Shown: positions 35,134 to 42,995 of the stretch, piece after piece
Layout of the letters: each line of letters opens with the position of its first letter
Position numbering within the stretch: position 1 is the stretch's first letter
From: Sphingobacteriales bacterium 44-15
GTDB lineage: Bacteria; Bacteroidota; Bacteroidia; Chitinophagales; Chitinophagaceae
DNA: 64,000 nucleotides
Direction: 5' to 3'
Assembly (NCBI GenBank): GCA_001899685.1
Contig: MKWG01000011.1
Coordinates: 1-64,000 of the forward strand
The notes under the pieces: model-generated
Database searches by the model: none
What the model was told of the DNA's origin: nothing
Seen by the model: the letters and a program-made list of their open reading frames with translations, nothing else
Program-made: the position numbers and the translations under genes

Positions 35134-35576
35134 TTTGCTCTCAGGTCAATAAAAAGATGGTTGTTATTAATTGTTACCGGAAAAGCCCGAAGATCTTTAT
35201 CTGCAGGGCCGTTGGTAACCCGGCCATGATTATTAAATTCGCTGCCATGTGCAGGGCATTGCAGATAATTACCAGATGCCTGTAGTTCTGTTCCCTGGTG
35301 TGTGCAGCGCATCCATAATGCGGTATAATTATCTTCTCCAAACCGATATACGCAAATGGGATACTGCAATGCTTCGTTCTGGACTATAATAAATAAACGA
35401 TAAGCTGTTTCGCGTTTTCCCTTTGCTTTGAACTCGTCTTTATTTATAGTCAGGCCATCTTTTTCTAACGTGCCTGTTAAGTAGCGTGTAGGATTGCAGG
35501 AAGAAAAGGAAGCTGAAAGACCGGCCATAGCAAGACAAGCTCCACAAGTATCTGTTAGAAATTTCCTTCGGTTCAT
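35130..35576 (-). CDS. Rieske [2Fe-2S] protein, exported
   Basis: The N-terminus NRRKFL with a hydrophobic stretch suggests Tat export; Cys27 in FSSC could be a lipid site. The Rieske cluster ligands are CTHQGTEL (Cys91, His93) and CPAHGSEF (Cys107, His110), so all four are present. It resembles QcrA or arsenite-oxidase small subunit but is short (148) and not next to a cytochrome b. Position between a di-heme protein and a porin suggests an extracytoplasmic electron step. Confidence 0.9.
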   Translation of the reverse strand: MNRRKFLTDTCGACLAMAGLSASFSSCNPTRYLTGTLEKDGLTINKDEFKAKGKRETAYRLFIIVQNEALQYPICVYRFGEDNYTALWMRCTHQGTELQASGNYLQCPAHGSEFNNHGRVTNGPADKDLRAFPVTINNNHLFIDLRAK

Positions 35577-35603
35577 TGGTAAAACGTAGGTGTTTGAAAT
35601 AGT

Positions 35604-36803
35604 TTATAATGATTCAAGAAATCTGATCAACGCATTCTTTTCTTCTGCGGTCAATTGTTGAAAGTAGGTTTTGCTTTGTTGTCCTTCGCCACTATGCAAT
35701 AAAATAGCTTCTTCAATACTTTTGGCTCTGCCATCGTGCAATAGAAAGTATTGTCCTCCCTGCGATTTTTTGGAAAGTCCTAATCCCCAAAGCGCCGGGG
35801 TACGCCATTCCGGCGTTGTTGCCGAACCTTCTGTATAACCATCATCCAGGCCGCTGCCCATATCATGCAGCAATAGATCTGTATATGGATGAAATGTTTT
35901 GTTGGCTAAGGCAGCAATGGAAGATGGCCCTGTTGACAGTGTTGGGGCATGGCATTTGTCACAACCAATATTTGCGAAAAGCTGTTGGCCCTTATTTACG
36001 GTTGCATCACTTTGATTGCGCTGAACAGGCGCTTTGAGCGTCTTTAGATAAAATACTACGTCCAACACTGTTTGGTTTGAAATTTCCGGGTCTATTTCCT
36101 GGCCGGTATAGGTATCATAATGTTCGTAAGTAGAACTGATACCTATATCCTGGCTGTAGGCGTTGGCGGTTTGCTGCATGAGATCATATACGGCGGCTTT
36201 TTTGCCAAACCTGCCAATATATTTGCCGTTTCGCTCTATAGTGCCGGGCCGCAGCGTTGTATAAGCCGGCCTTGCAATCCAGTTTGGGCGACCGGAGATG
36301 CCATCGCCATCAGCGTCTTTTTCATCTGCCAATGAGAGAAGGGTTGCATCCGGTACTGCATCCAGCAATCCCAGACCTGTGTTGGCAGGTGGTGTAAACC
36401 TGGAAAAAGTAGCCCCGGCAGGAATTTGTTCCGGCAGAAAGCCGGGCATAGCTCTTTGCTGCAATTGCGGCCCTCCCAGTTGCAGGAAATGATTACCGGT
36501 ATTATCTGTTTGTCCAAATCTTGTTAATGTGGTGAATGGATGGCCTTTCCCATCCCCGGCGTGGCAGGTGCCACAGGAAGTAGCAACAAACAAAGGACCC
36601 AGACCAGTTGCCGTGGTAAATATTTCATCATTAAAGGCTACGTCTCCCCGCAGGAATAGCTGGTGCTGCTCAGGTGTTAGTCCCTCTATGGGGCCATCCA
36701 GTATTTCATCATCGGCGGGGGCCTTGGGTAGCATCTTTTCACAGGCAATACCTCCTGTGATAAACAGGAGAATACTTCCCAAAACCAGTATTTGGTTGCG
36801 CAT
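35604..36803 (-). CDS. Di-heme oxidoreductase-like lipoprotein (DUF1111/DHOR)
   Basis: It has a lipobox (TGGIAC, Cys21) and two heme c motifs, CGTCH (residues 77-81) and CDKCH in the second half. The family signatures GLGPLFVATSCGTCH, ADEKDADGDGISGRPNW and TPEWRTPALWGLG are all present. DHOR proteins are cytochrome-c peroxidase relatives. In marine bacteria they travel with iron-uptake (imelysin) genes. Here the partner is a DtxR-type regulator, pointing to iron or manganese. Confidence 0.9.
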   Translation of the reverse strand: MRNQILVLGSILLFITGGIACEKMLPKAPADDEILDGPIEGLTPEQHQLFLRGDVAFNDEIFTTATGLGPLFVATSCGTCHAGDGKGHPFTTLTRFGQTDNTGNHFLQLGGPQLQQRAMPGFLPEQIPAGATFSRFTPPANTGLGLLDAVPDATLLSLADEKDADGDGISGRPNWIARPAYTTLRPGTIERNGKYIGRFGKKAAVYDLMQQTANAYSQDIGISSTYEHYDTYTGQEIDPEISNQTVLDVVFYLKTLKAPVQRNQSDATVNKGQQLFANIGCDKCHAPTLSTGPSSIAALANKTFHPYTDLLLHDMGSGLDDGYTEGSATTPEWRTPALWGLGLSKKSQGGQYFLLHDGRAKSIEEAILLHSGEGQQSKTYFQQLTAEEKNALIRFLESL

Positions 36804-36822
36804 AAATTTTGTTATAGATAAG

Positions 36823-36830
36823 CAAAAATA
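36823..36830 (-). promoter_or_regulatory. -7 box of the DHOR/Rieske/porin operon
   Basis: TATTTTTG on the minus strand fits TAnnTTTG exactly. The start codon is 20 bp downstream and the -33 region (about 36850) touches the left end of the DtxR operator. A clear TTG is not visible there. Confidence 0.55.
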
Positions 36831-36852
36831 TAAAATTAGATTAATAAAATAA

Positions 36853-36878
36853 TATTATTTAGACTGACCTAAATAATA
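36853..36878. promoter_or_regulatory. DtxR/MntR-type operator palindrome
   Basis: Two perfect 10-bp arms, TATTATTTAG (36853-36862) and CTAAATAATA (36869-36878), flank ACTGAC. The dyad sits between the divergent DHOR operon and the DtxR-family gene. It has the TTTAG/CTAAA core of DtxR/MntR sites and is placed to control both transcripts. Confidence 0.7.
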
Positions 36879-36922
36879 AATTATTACCCTTTTATTATCT
36901 TGCATTAAAATCACTTAATGCC

Positions 36923-37579
36923 GTGCATTCATTTACAGAAGAAAATTATCTGAAGGCGATCTATAAACTGCAGGAAGCAAATGGCGAAACGGTTGCTCCT
37001 TCGGAGCTGGCAAAGGCTCTGGCTATTAATGCTGCGTCTGTTACAGATATGATGAAAAAGATGGCGCAAAAGAAGCTCATCCTATACCAGAAGATGAAGG
37101 GGGTGAAACTTTCCGAAAAAGGCAGGCAAGTAGCCATTAGTATTATCCGTAACCACCGGCTATGGGAGGTTTTCCTGGTAGATAAATTAGGTTTCCGGTG
37201 GGATGAAGTACACGATCTGGCTGAACAGTTGGAGCATATTCAAAGTGAAACGCTGATCCACAAACTGGATGCTTACCTGGGTCATCCTAAAACTGACCCG
37301 CATGGCGATCCGATACCGGATGCCAATGGTGTCTTTGTAAAATCAAAATCTGTATTACTTTCTTCTATAAATGCTGGCGGCCACGGTAAATTTACTGGTG
37401 TCACTGATCATTCTCCTGCTTTTCTAAATTATCTCGATAAGGTTGGTCTGGCTTTAGGGGATGCCATAAAGGTGGCACAGGTGGAGGAATTTGATAAAAG
37501 CTACACACTGCTGTTGAAAACAAAGAAGGAAATAACTGTCAGTTTTAAAGTGGCGAATAGTTTACTGGTTTCCGGATAG
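36923..37579 (+). CDS. DtxR/MntR-family metal-dependent regulator
   Basis: It has an N-terminal winged helix (FTEENYLKAIYKLQEANGET, SVTDMMKKMAQKKLI), a dimerisation helix (HRLWEVFLVDKLGF, ETLIHKLDAYLGHPKTDPHG) and an SH3/FeoA-like C-terminus (GDAIKVAQVEEFDKSYTL). Metal ligands H, E and D in the dimer domain look kept. It starts with GTG; a nearer ATG is out of frame. DtxR members bind DNA when loaded with Fe(II) or Mn(II). Confidence 0.92.
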   Translation: MHSFTEENYLKAIYKLQEANGETVAPSELAKALAINAASVTDMMKKMAQKKLILYQKMKGVKLSEKGRQVAISIIRNHRLWEVFLVDKLGFRWDEVHDLAEQLEHIQSETLIHKLDAYLGHPKTDPHGDPIPDANGVFVKSKSVLLSSINAGGHGKFTGVTDHSPAFLNYLDKVGLALGDAIKVAQVEEFDKSYTLLLKTKKEITVSFKVANSLLVSG

Positions 37580-37611
37580 GCTATTGTCCGCCTGGATACA
37601 CTAAAAATAAA

Positions 37612-37634
37612 CCGGGCAACCTCACATTGCCCGG
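37612..37634. terminator. Bidirectional terminator
   Basis: CCGGGCAA and TTGCCCGG form an 8-bp stem with a 7-nt loop. It lies between the convergent dtxR-like and HMBD genes, with TTTATTTTT on the plus-strand side. Confidence 0.75.
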
Positions 37635-37668
37635 GCTTTATTTTTAAAGCTAAATGTGTCTTATATTC

Positions 37669-38013
37669 TTATTGTAAGGAATCCTTTCTATCGGTTTTCT
37701 TTTTTCCTTCCACCAGTTTCATTCCGCATTTTGGACATGTACCAGACTTATTACTTTTTACATCTGGGTGCATGGGACAGGTATATATTTTCATGACCTC
37801 CATTTTCATTTGCTCTTTTTTAGAGCGTAAATCCATTCCGCATTTTGGGCATTTGCTAGGTTTGTCGCTTACAACATCCGGGTGCATAGGACAAGTATAT
37901 TTTACCTTTATGGAGGTGTCTGCCTTATTTTGCGTTGACTTATTAGTTCCCTTTTGTGCAAAGGCTGTATATGTACCTATGAGCATTACCAGCATGATGA
38001 TGAGCTTTTTCAT
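37669..38013 (-). CDS. Exported protein with two heavy-metal-binding (HMBD) motifs
   Basis: A signal peptide (residues 1-19) is followed by two copies of the YTCPMHPDV / CPKCGM unit (about residues 39-63 and 77-100). This short Cys/His/Met unit is the heavy-metal-binding domain found at the N-terminus of Cu ATPases and CusB-like adaptors. As a free protein it would buffer copper or a similar soft metal in the periplasm. Its C-terminus is Lys/Asp-rich. Confidence 0.88.
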   Translation of the reverse strand: MKKLIIMLVMLIGTYTAFAQKGTNKSTQNKADTSIKVKYTCPMHPDVVSDKPSKCPKCGMDLRSKKEQMKMEVMKIYTCPMHPDVKSNKSGTCPKCGMKLVEGKKKTDRKDSLQ

Positions 38014-38112
38014 TGTTATTTGTTTTTATTGGTAAGTAATAATTTTCTTACTTGTTGTTTAATAAAGGTAGCAGATAGCATGGTACTATTGCTTATCTGC
38101 TGCCTGGTTCGT

Positions 38113-38700
38113 TTAGTTTTTGGCGGTTGCAGCAGTGGTCGTTTCCAAAAGGTGATTCACTTTGAATTTTCCGGAAAAGCTATCGTATAATGATAATTCA
38201 GCATCATTTCTGAACTGCGCATCTAGGAAATTATGGAACAAATATTTAGCCGGGAATGAATGCTTCAGGCTGCTAATTGTTAAAGGGAGTATTTCACTAT
38301 TACCTGCCATAGAATAGAAATACATTCTTTCCATCCTTATTCCTTTTCCCTGTGAAACATTTACATCCCTGAAGTATATCCAGATGATACCTTGTTCGCT
38401 AAGCGTATAAGGTGTCCTGTTCCAGGTACGGATTACCTGGCCATTATTACGCCGGTAGGCATATATTTTATCTTTGAATAGCTTTGTTTTTTCGCCATTG
38501 TGATTCACGGAAATAAAATTTTTGCCTGAAAATTCATGAAAACGGATCTTGTTTGTTTCCGTTGCTGCGTTACCAGCATAAGAAAGCCTGTTGTTTTTAA
38601 AATCATTATAGTTAAGGTAAATTCCTCTTTGGTTCTGTTGTGCATCGGCATGCAGCCCGAATAAACCTGTAAATGCCAATGAGATTAATATCTTTGTCAT
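38113..38700 (-). CDS. Secreted protein of unknown function in metal cluster
   Basis: The ATG at 38700 gives a proper signal peptide (MTKILISLAFTGLFGLHADA); the ORF-track start at 38781 prepends a charged leader that is not signal-like. The mature 170 or so residues are beta-rich (NFISVNHNGEKTKLFKDKIYAYRRNNGQ, IWIYFRDVNVSQGKGIRMER). There are no cysteines and I see no known domain. It lies 99 bp after the HMBD gene start, same strand, so may be co-regulated with it. Confidence 0.7.
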   Translation of the reverse strand: MTKILISLAFTGLFGLHADAQQNQRGIYLNYNDFKNNRLSYAGNAATETNKIRFHEFSGKNFISVNHNGEKTKLFKDKIYAYRRNNGQVIRTWNRTPYTLSEQGIIWIYFRDVNVSQGKGIRMERMYFYSMAGNSEILPLTISSLKHSFPAKYLFHNFLDAQFRNDAELSLYDSFSGKFKVNHLLETTTAATAKN

Positions 38701-38823
38701 AAATTGAATTTTTAAATAATATCTTTTGTAAATTTGGAGTACCAGGATTATCCATCCCTTTCTGGCACATGAAATGCCCATAGCCCGTTAATGAAATTAT
38801 TACGGGCATCCTGTGGAGTAAAA

Positions 38824-39243
38824 TCAAATGCGGAAAACACAATTGCGAATGAACAGGGTAATTTTTCCTGTTGGGGGAGCATGCGTTGTTGGGTATGCTA
38901 AAGCAGGTGAATAAACAAAAACAATGGAAAATGTAAACGGTGAATGGGTAACGGTAGGTAAGTCCGGTTTTGCCAGTTTAAAACCTTCATCTACTGTTTT
39001 CTGGTCTTTTTCGATTTTAACTTGTTGATATTCATCGTGGCAGCAACCCTTTACCTGCTTATTGCAATGCCCGTTGTTGCCCGTTTGGGCCATATTACAA
39101 TAAGGGCAGGTATTCTGTCCGTCTTTTTCCTGTCCGACACCCCATGCTACAAGCCTGTCCAAGCAGTAATGGCGATAAACAGTAGCACCTACCGATGAGG
39201 AAAGGTAAACCAGCATTAATATGGTGACCAGGAACCTTTTCAT
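38824..39243 (-). CDS. HYC_CC_PP-type small exported protein
   Basis: A signal peptide (residues 1-19) is followed by the ordered signatures YRHYCLDRL, CPYCNM and KGCCHDE, then a hydrophobic segment and a PP pair near the end. I recognise the HYC_CC_PP family of Bacteroidota, typically near metal-efflux genes. Six Cys and several His in 60 residues suggest copper or zinc binding. The C-terminal 15 residues are hydrophobic and may anchor it. Confidence 0.75.
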   Translation of the reverse strand: MKRFLVTILMLVYLSSSVGATVYRHYCLDRLVAWGVGQEKDGQNTCPYCNMAQTGNNGHCNKQVKGCCHDEYQQVKIEKDQKTVDEGFKLAKPDLPTVTHSPFTFSIVFVYSPALAYPTTHAPPTGKITLFIRNCVFRI

Positions 39244-39378
39244 TGCCTCTTTGTAAACAATACTTTAAATTAAAGTTAGTACAGTTAAACCCAGGAATTG
39301 TTATATAATTTTTAAACAATGTTATAAAATTTGGGCCCGGGTAAGTGGCAATAGGGATGTAAAAATTTTCTACAATAT

Positions 39379-39936
39379 TCAGGTATCTTTCCGTGAAACC
39401 TTTGAAAAGCGCCACATACCATACCATGCTGCAGGTGCAAGTAAGAACACACTGATCATCCCCGGGAAATACCAATCCGACCATTTCACAAATAATGGAA
39501 TAATAAAATGGGCAAGCTCAGTAAATCCCATCGAGGCAAAGAAAGTCCACACCAAATAATAGCCAAAGGCATATCTGCGACTAACCCCAAAAGGGCCAAT
39601 AAGCCATGCCACAACTGACAACACCAAAAGTATAATTATTGGAAAAGAAGCAGCCTTAGGAACGGGAACGCCGGTAATCTCAGAAAGCACAGAGAAAAAA
39701 CCAGCAATCCTTTCTTCAACCCGGTGCAAAAGGAATAACCCAAACGTTATCCAGTATATAACCTTGATAGATGCGAATGACGCTTTTGCTGGCACAGACA
39801 GCCAAAGTATAAACCCGGCCAAATATCCGGTGAGAAAAAGAAGTGTTGGCAGAATACCAAGTGAAACATATCCAATAACTGGCACTGCTATTGTAAAAAG
39901 CAAGGCTAATACAACGATTGATGCTTGCCTTTTCAT
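39379..39936 (-). CDS. HXXEE-domain membrane protein
   Basis: The 185-residue protein has about six membrane helices, with the diagnostic HRVEERIAGF in one and ELAHFIIPLF in a later one. HXXEE proteins are uncharacterised membrane proteins; paired His/Glu in helices suggests metal or proton binding. It begins 42 bp after the start of neither neighbour but on the same strand as the P-type ATPase stop at 39979, so it may be the last gene of that operon. Confidence 0.8.
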   Translation of the reverse strand: MKRQASIVVLALLFTIAVPVIGYVSLGILPTLLFLTGYLAGFILWLSVPAKASFASIKVIYWITFGLFLLHRVEERIAGFFSVLSEITGVPVPKAASFPIIILLVLSVVAWLIGPFGVSRRYAFGYYLVWTFFASMGFTELAHFIIPLFVKWSDWYFPGMISVFLLAPAAWYGMWRFSKVSRKDT

Positions 39937-39978
39937 AAATTCTCTATTTAACTATTACTAAAGTGTTTATTTTATTAT

Positions 39979-41979
39979 TTAAAACTTCATTCGCTGAATC
40001 CTTACAGCATTCAAAATTGCGAGCAATGCTACACCCACATCTGCAAATACAGCCTCCCACATAGTAGCTAATCCACCCGCACCAAGAGCCAGTACAACAG
40101 CTTTTACACCAAATGCCAGGCCAATATTTTGCCATACAATGCTGTTGGTGGCTTTGCCGATCTTTACAGCGGTAACAATTTTGGAAGGCTGATCGGTTTG
40201 GATAACCACATCGGCGGTTTCAATTGCAGCATCACTACCTAGAGCACCCATTGCAATGCCTACATCACTTAAAGCCAATACCGGTGCGTCATTAATACCG
40301 TCGCCGGCAAAAGCAACAACGCTGGTTTTATTTTCTTTTTTGATCTGCTCCACCTTTTCAACCTTATGTTCCGGCAGCAAGTCGCCGTAGGCGTTATCAA
40401 TATTCAGTTGTTTTGCAATTTTAGCAACAACCGCCTGCTTATCGCCGGAGAGCATAACAGATTTTATTTCCCGTTTGTGTAATTCCTCAACCGCCTGTTT
40501 GCTATCCTCTTTTATTTCATCAGCAATGGTTACATAACCAGCCAACTTATTATCAACGGCCACGATAACAACAGTATCAGTAACATTTTTAAGATCTTCG
40601 CTTATCCGGATATTGAATTTATCCATCAGCTTTACATTCCCTGCCAGCACGTCTTTACCGTTGGCTTTTCCTTTCAATCCATATCCTCCAATTTCTTCCA
40701 GATCGGTGATGGCAATATTCTTTGCTGTACCACCGGCGTATTCAACAATCGCCTTTGCTACCGGGTGAGTAGATTTGGTTTCAAGAGCTGCTGCTAATGG
40801 CAGCCATTGATCTGTCGGCATATCATACCCCTTTATCTCCTGCACTTTAAAAACTCCCTTTGTTAATGTACCGGTTTTATCCATCACTACAATATTCACT
40901 TTCGTCATCAGGTCAAGATAGTTGGACCCCTTAAACAGGATACCGTTTTTTGAACCGGCTCCTATTCCTCCAAAATACCCTAATGGGATAGATATAACCA
41001 AAGCACAGGGACAGGATATAACCAGGAATATCAGGGCGCGGTACAACCATTGATTGAATACGTAATTTTCTACAAAGAAGTAAGGAATGAATGTAAGTCC
41101 AATGGCGAGGAATACAACGATAGGTGTGTAGATCCTTGCAAACTTCCGGATAAATTGCTCTGTCTTTGCCTTACGGGTTGTAGCCTCCTGTACCATTGTA
41201 AGTATGCGGGCAAGCGAGCTATCGTTAAAGAGTTTGGTAACTTTTAGCTCTATTACCTTTTCCTGGTTGATCATACCAGCTAGTACCGTTTCTCCCTCCC
41301 ATATTGTATCAGGTTTACTTTCACCGGTTAATGCTGCTGTATTAAAACTGCTGCTTTCACTTAACATTTCGCCATCCAAGGGAACCCTTTCGCCCACTTT
41401 TACCTGTATCGTTTCGCCCACTTTTACAGTATTAGGATCAACTGTAATATATCCTCCGTCACGAAGTACATCAGCACTGTTTGGTCGCACGTCAAGCAGG
41501 GCTTTAATGCTTCGTTTAGCACGTTTTACGGCTGCTTCCTGGAATAATTCTCCTACCGCATAGAAAAGCATCACAGCTACACCCTCAGGATACTGCCCTA
41601 TATAGAAAGCGCCAATAGTGGCTACGCTCATTAGGAAGAACTCAGTGAATACATCTCCTTTAATAGCAGTTTTAAGGCCCTTTATTACTACAGGTAATCC
41701 AACCGGGAGATAGGCAATTACATACCAACCTGACCTCATCCACCCTGAAAACCATACTGGGGAATGCTTTATCCAATTATCCATAGCAATGCCTATTGTT
41801 AACAACAGAAAACTGGCAATAGCTGACAACCAAGGCTTTAATAAATTACCTTTCTTCTCATTGTCATTATGCTCACTTTTCTTTTGCATTGAAACGACTA
41901 TTCCGTCAGCCGGTGATTTAGAAGAATCACAGCAGGTGCCCTGCGCTGTTACTTTTGTTTTATCAGGTGTATGGGGCAT
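39979..41979 (-). CDS. P1B-2-type (Zn/Cd/Pb) ATPase without N-terminal HMA domain
   Basis: The membrane metal site SCPCALVISIPLGYFGG and DKTGTLTKG mark the ZntA/CadA class, which exports Zn(II), Cd(II) and Pb(II). TGESKP, THPVAKAI and GDGINDAPVLA complete the ATPase motifs. The 666-residue form has no HMA domain; the N-terminus carries only TCCDSSK as a possible ligand pair. It lies 12 bp past the stop of the frame-shifted upstream gene, so it is in the same operon as MgtC and the SPC ATPase. Confidence 0.94.
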   Translation of the reverse strand: MPHTPDKTKVTAQGTCCDSSKSPADGIVVSMQKKSEHNDNEKKGNLLKPWLSAIASFLLLTIGIAMDNWIKHSPVWFSGWMRSGWYVIAYLPVGLPVVIKGLKTAIKGDVFTEFFLMSVATIGAFYIGQYPEGVAVMLFYAVGELFQEAAVKRAKRSIKALLDVRPNSADVLRDGGYITVDPNTVKVGETIQVKVGERVPLDGEMLSESSSFNTAALTGESKPDTIWEGETVLAGMINQEKVIELKVTKLFNDSSLARILTMVQEATTRKAKTEQFIRKFARIYTPIVVFLAIGLTFIPYFFVENYVFNQWLYRALIFLVISCPCALVISIPLGYFGGIGAGSKNGILFKGSNYLDLMTKVNIVVMDKTGTLTKGVFKVQEIKGYDMPTDQWLPLAAALETKSTHPVAKAIVEYAGGTAKNIAITDLEEIGGYGLKGKANGKDVLAGNVKLMDKFNIRISEDLKNVTDTVVIVAVDNKLAGYVTIADEIKEDSKQAVEELHKREIKSVMLSGDKQAVVAKIAKQLNIDNAYGDLLPEHKVEKVEQIKKENKTSVVAFAGDGINDAPVLALSDVGIAMGALGSDAAIETADVVIQTDQPSKIVTAVKIGKATNSIVWQNIGLAFGVKAVVLALGAGGLATMWEAVFADVGVALLAILNAVRIQRMKF

Positions 41980-41991
41980 AATTATTTTTAT

Positions 41992-42509
41992 TTAGTGTAA
42001 AAAGAATGTAAGAATGCCAACAATTATCAGTACCATTCCTGTAATTCGCTTTTCATTTTCTTCGATAAATTTTGAAAGTATCAATTCAATGCCCTTATAA
42101 GCCAGCATAACGAGTGTGACAATGCCTGTTAAGTATATACTAAAGCAAGCAATAATACATTATCCCAGCCATAAGCGCCAGATGCCAAAAAGAGACCTTC
42201 TACTTCAAGGCAGGGAGATAAAAACATCATTAAGGCGAAAATTAATATCCATTTTCTTTTTGACTTTTGTTTATATTCCTTGATGTCACCGTTCGCAGTA
42301 TAATGATGATGCGGTAAATTGATAGAAAAATAAATCAATCCAAAAAGGATCAACAATATCGGTGCTACCAGCACAAGGTCAGGCTTTCCCCATTTTTCAG
42401 CTTTGGAAATAGCCACCAACGGCAACCAGTGGTTGGGTATCAGAGCATGAAATAATGCTAGTAATGTTGTTGCTATAATGATGGAAACCATAATTTGCGA
42501 ATCAATCAT
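41992..42509 (-). pseudogene. Frame-shifted membrane gene (RcnA/HupE-like)
   Basis: The first frame (42509 to TAA near 42129) begins MIDSQIMVSIIIATTLLALF and contains HALIPNHWLPLV, HHHYT and SPCLEVEG. A shifted frame immediately continues a matching membrane tail (YLTGIVTLVMLAYKGIELI, then MVLIIVGILTFFLH) to a TAA at 41992, so the natural protein was about 172 residues. The break lies in GCTTTAGTATATACTTAAC near 42130-42150. The family resembles nickel/cobalt exporters or HupE-like proteins. A sequencing error would also explain it. Confidence 0.7.
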
Positions 42510-42969
42510 TTATACCATCACCGACATCTTCCTTCTCTTTCAGTTTAGCCTTCCATTTCATATACCATCTCTGGTGATGCAGGGACAGTAGTAAATATAA
42601 TGCAACCGCTGCCACCAGTGCTATAATATACATGTTCAAGCCAATAGCTACGCCAACCGCCGCGGTACACCAGATTGTCGCTGCAGTAGTGAGGCCATGC
42701 GAAGTGTTGGATTGGTTATTTCTGTAAATAATGCCTGCTCCAAGAAAGCCTATACCTACAACTATATTGGCGACAATTCTTGAAGCTGCCGCTGTGTCAG
42801 ATAGATGAGCAGCGATAGCAGTGAATAATGTAGCGCCAATGCAAACAGCAGCGTACGTCCTTATACCGGCATCCCTGCCATGTTTTTCCCTGTCAAGTCC
42901 TATAAAGGCTCCCAATAGAAATGAGACTAGAAGTTTGCAGACAATGATCAGCTCAACACTCACATCCAT
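42502..42969 (-). CDS. MgtC/SapB-family membrane protein
   Basis: The N-terminal signature LLGAFIGLDREKHGRDAGIRTYA and IVVGIGFLGAGII are MgtC hallmarks; five membrane helices are visible. MgtC aids growth in low magnesium and dampens F-ATPase in pathogens; its role in metal islands is unclear. The 155-residue form lacks the long C-terminal domain. It overlaps the downstream gene by 8 bp and starts 26 bp after the SPC ATPase. Confidence 0.9.
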   Translation of the reverse strand: MDVSVELIIVCKLLVSFLLGAFIGLDREKHGRDAGIRTYAAVCIGATLFTAIAAHLSDTAAASRIVANIVVGIGFLGAGIIYRNNQSNTSHGLTTAATIWCTAAVGVAIGLNMYIIALVAAVALYLLLSLHHQRWYMKWKAKLKEKEDVGDGIND

Positions 42970-42995
42970 GATACAAATTTTAAATAAGCTTTAAT

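Noticed and set aside
37669-38013. HMBD protein as a fragment of a copper ATPase or CusB
   Set aside because: It has its own signal peptide, start and stop, and no continuation of a transporter downstream.
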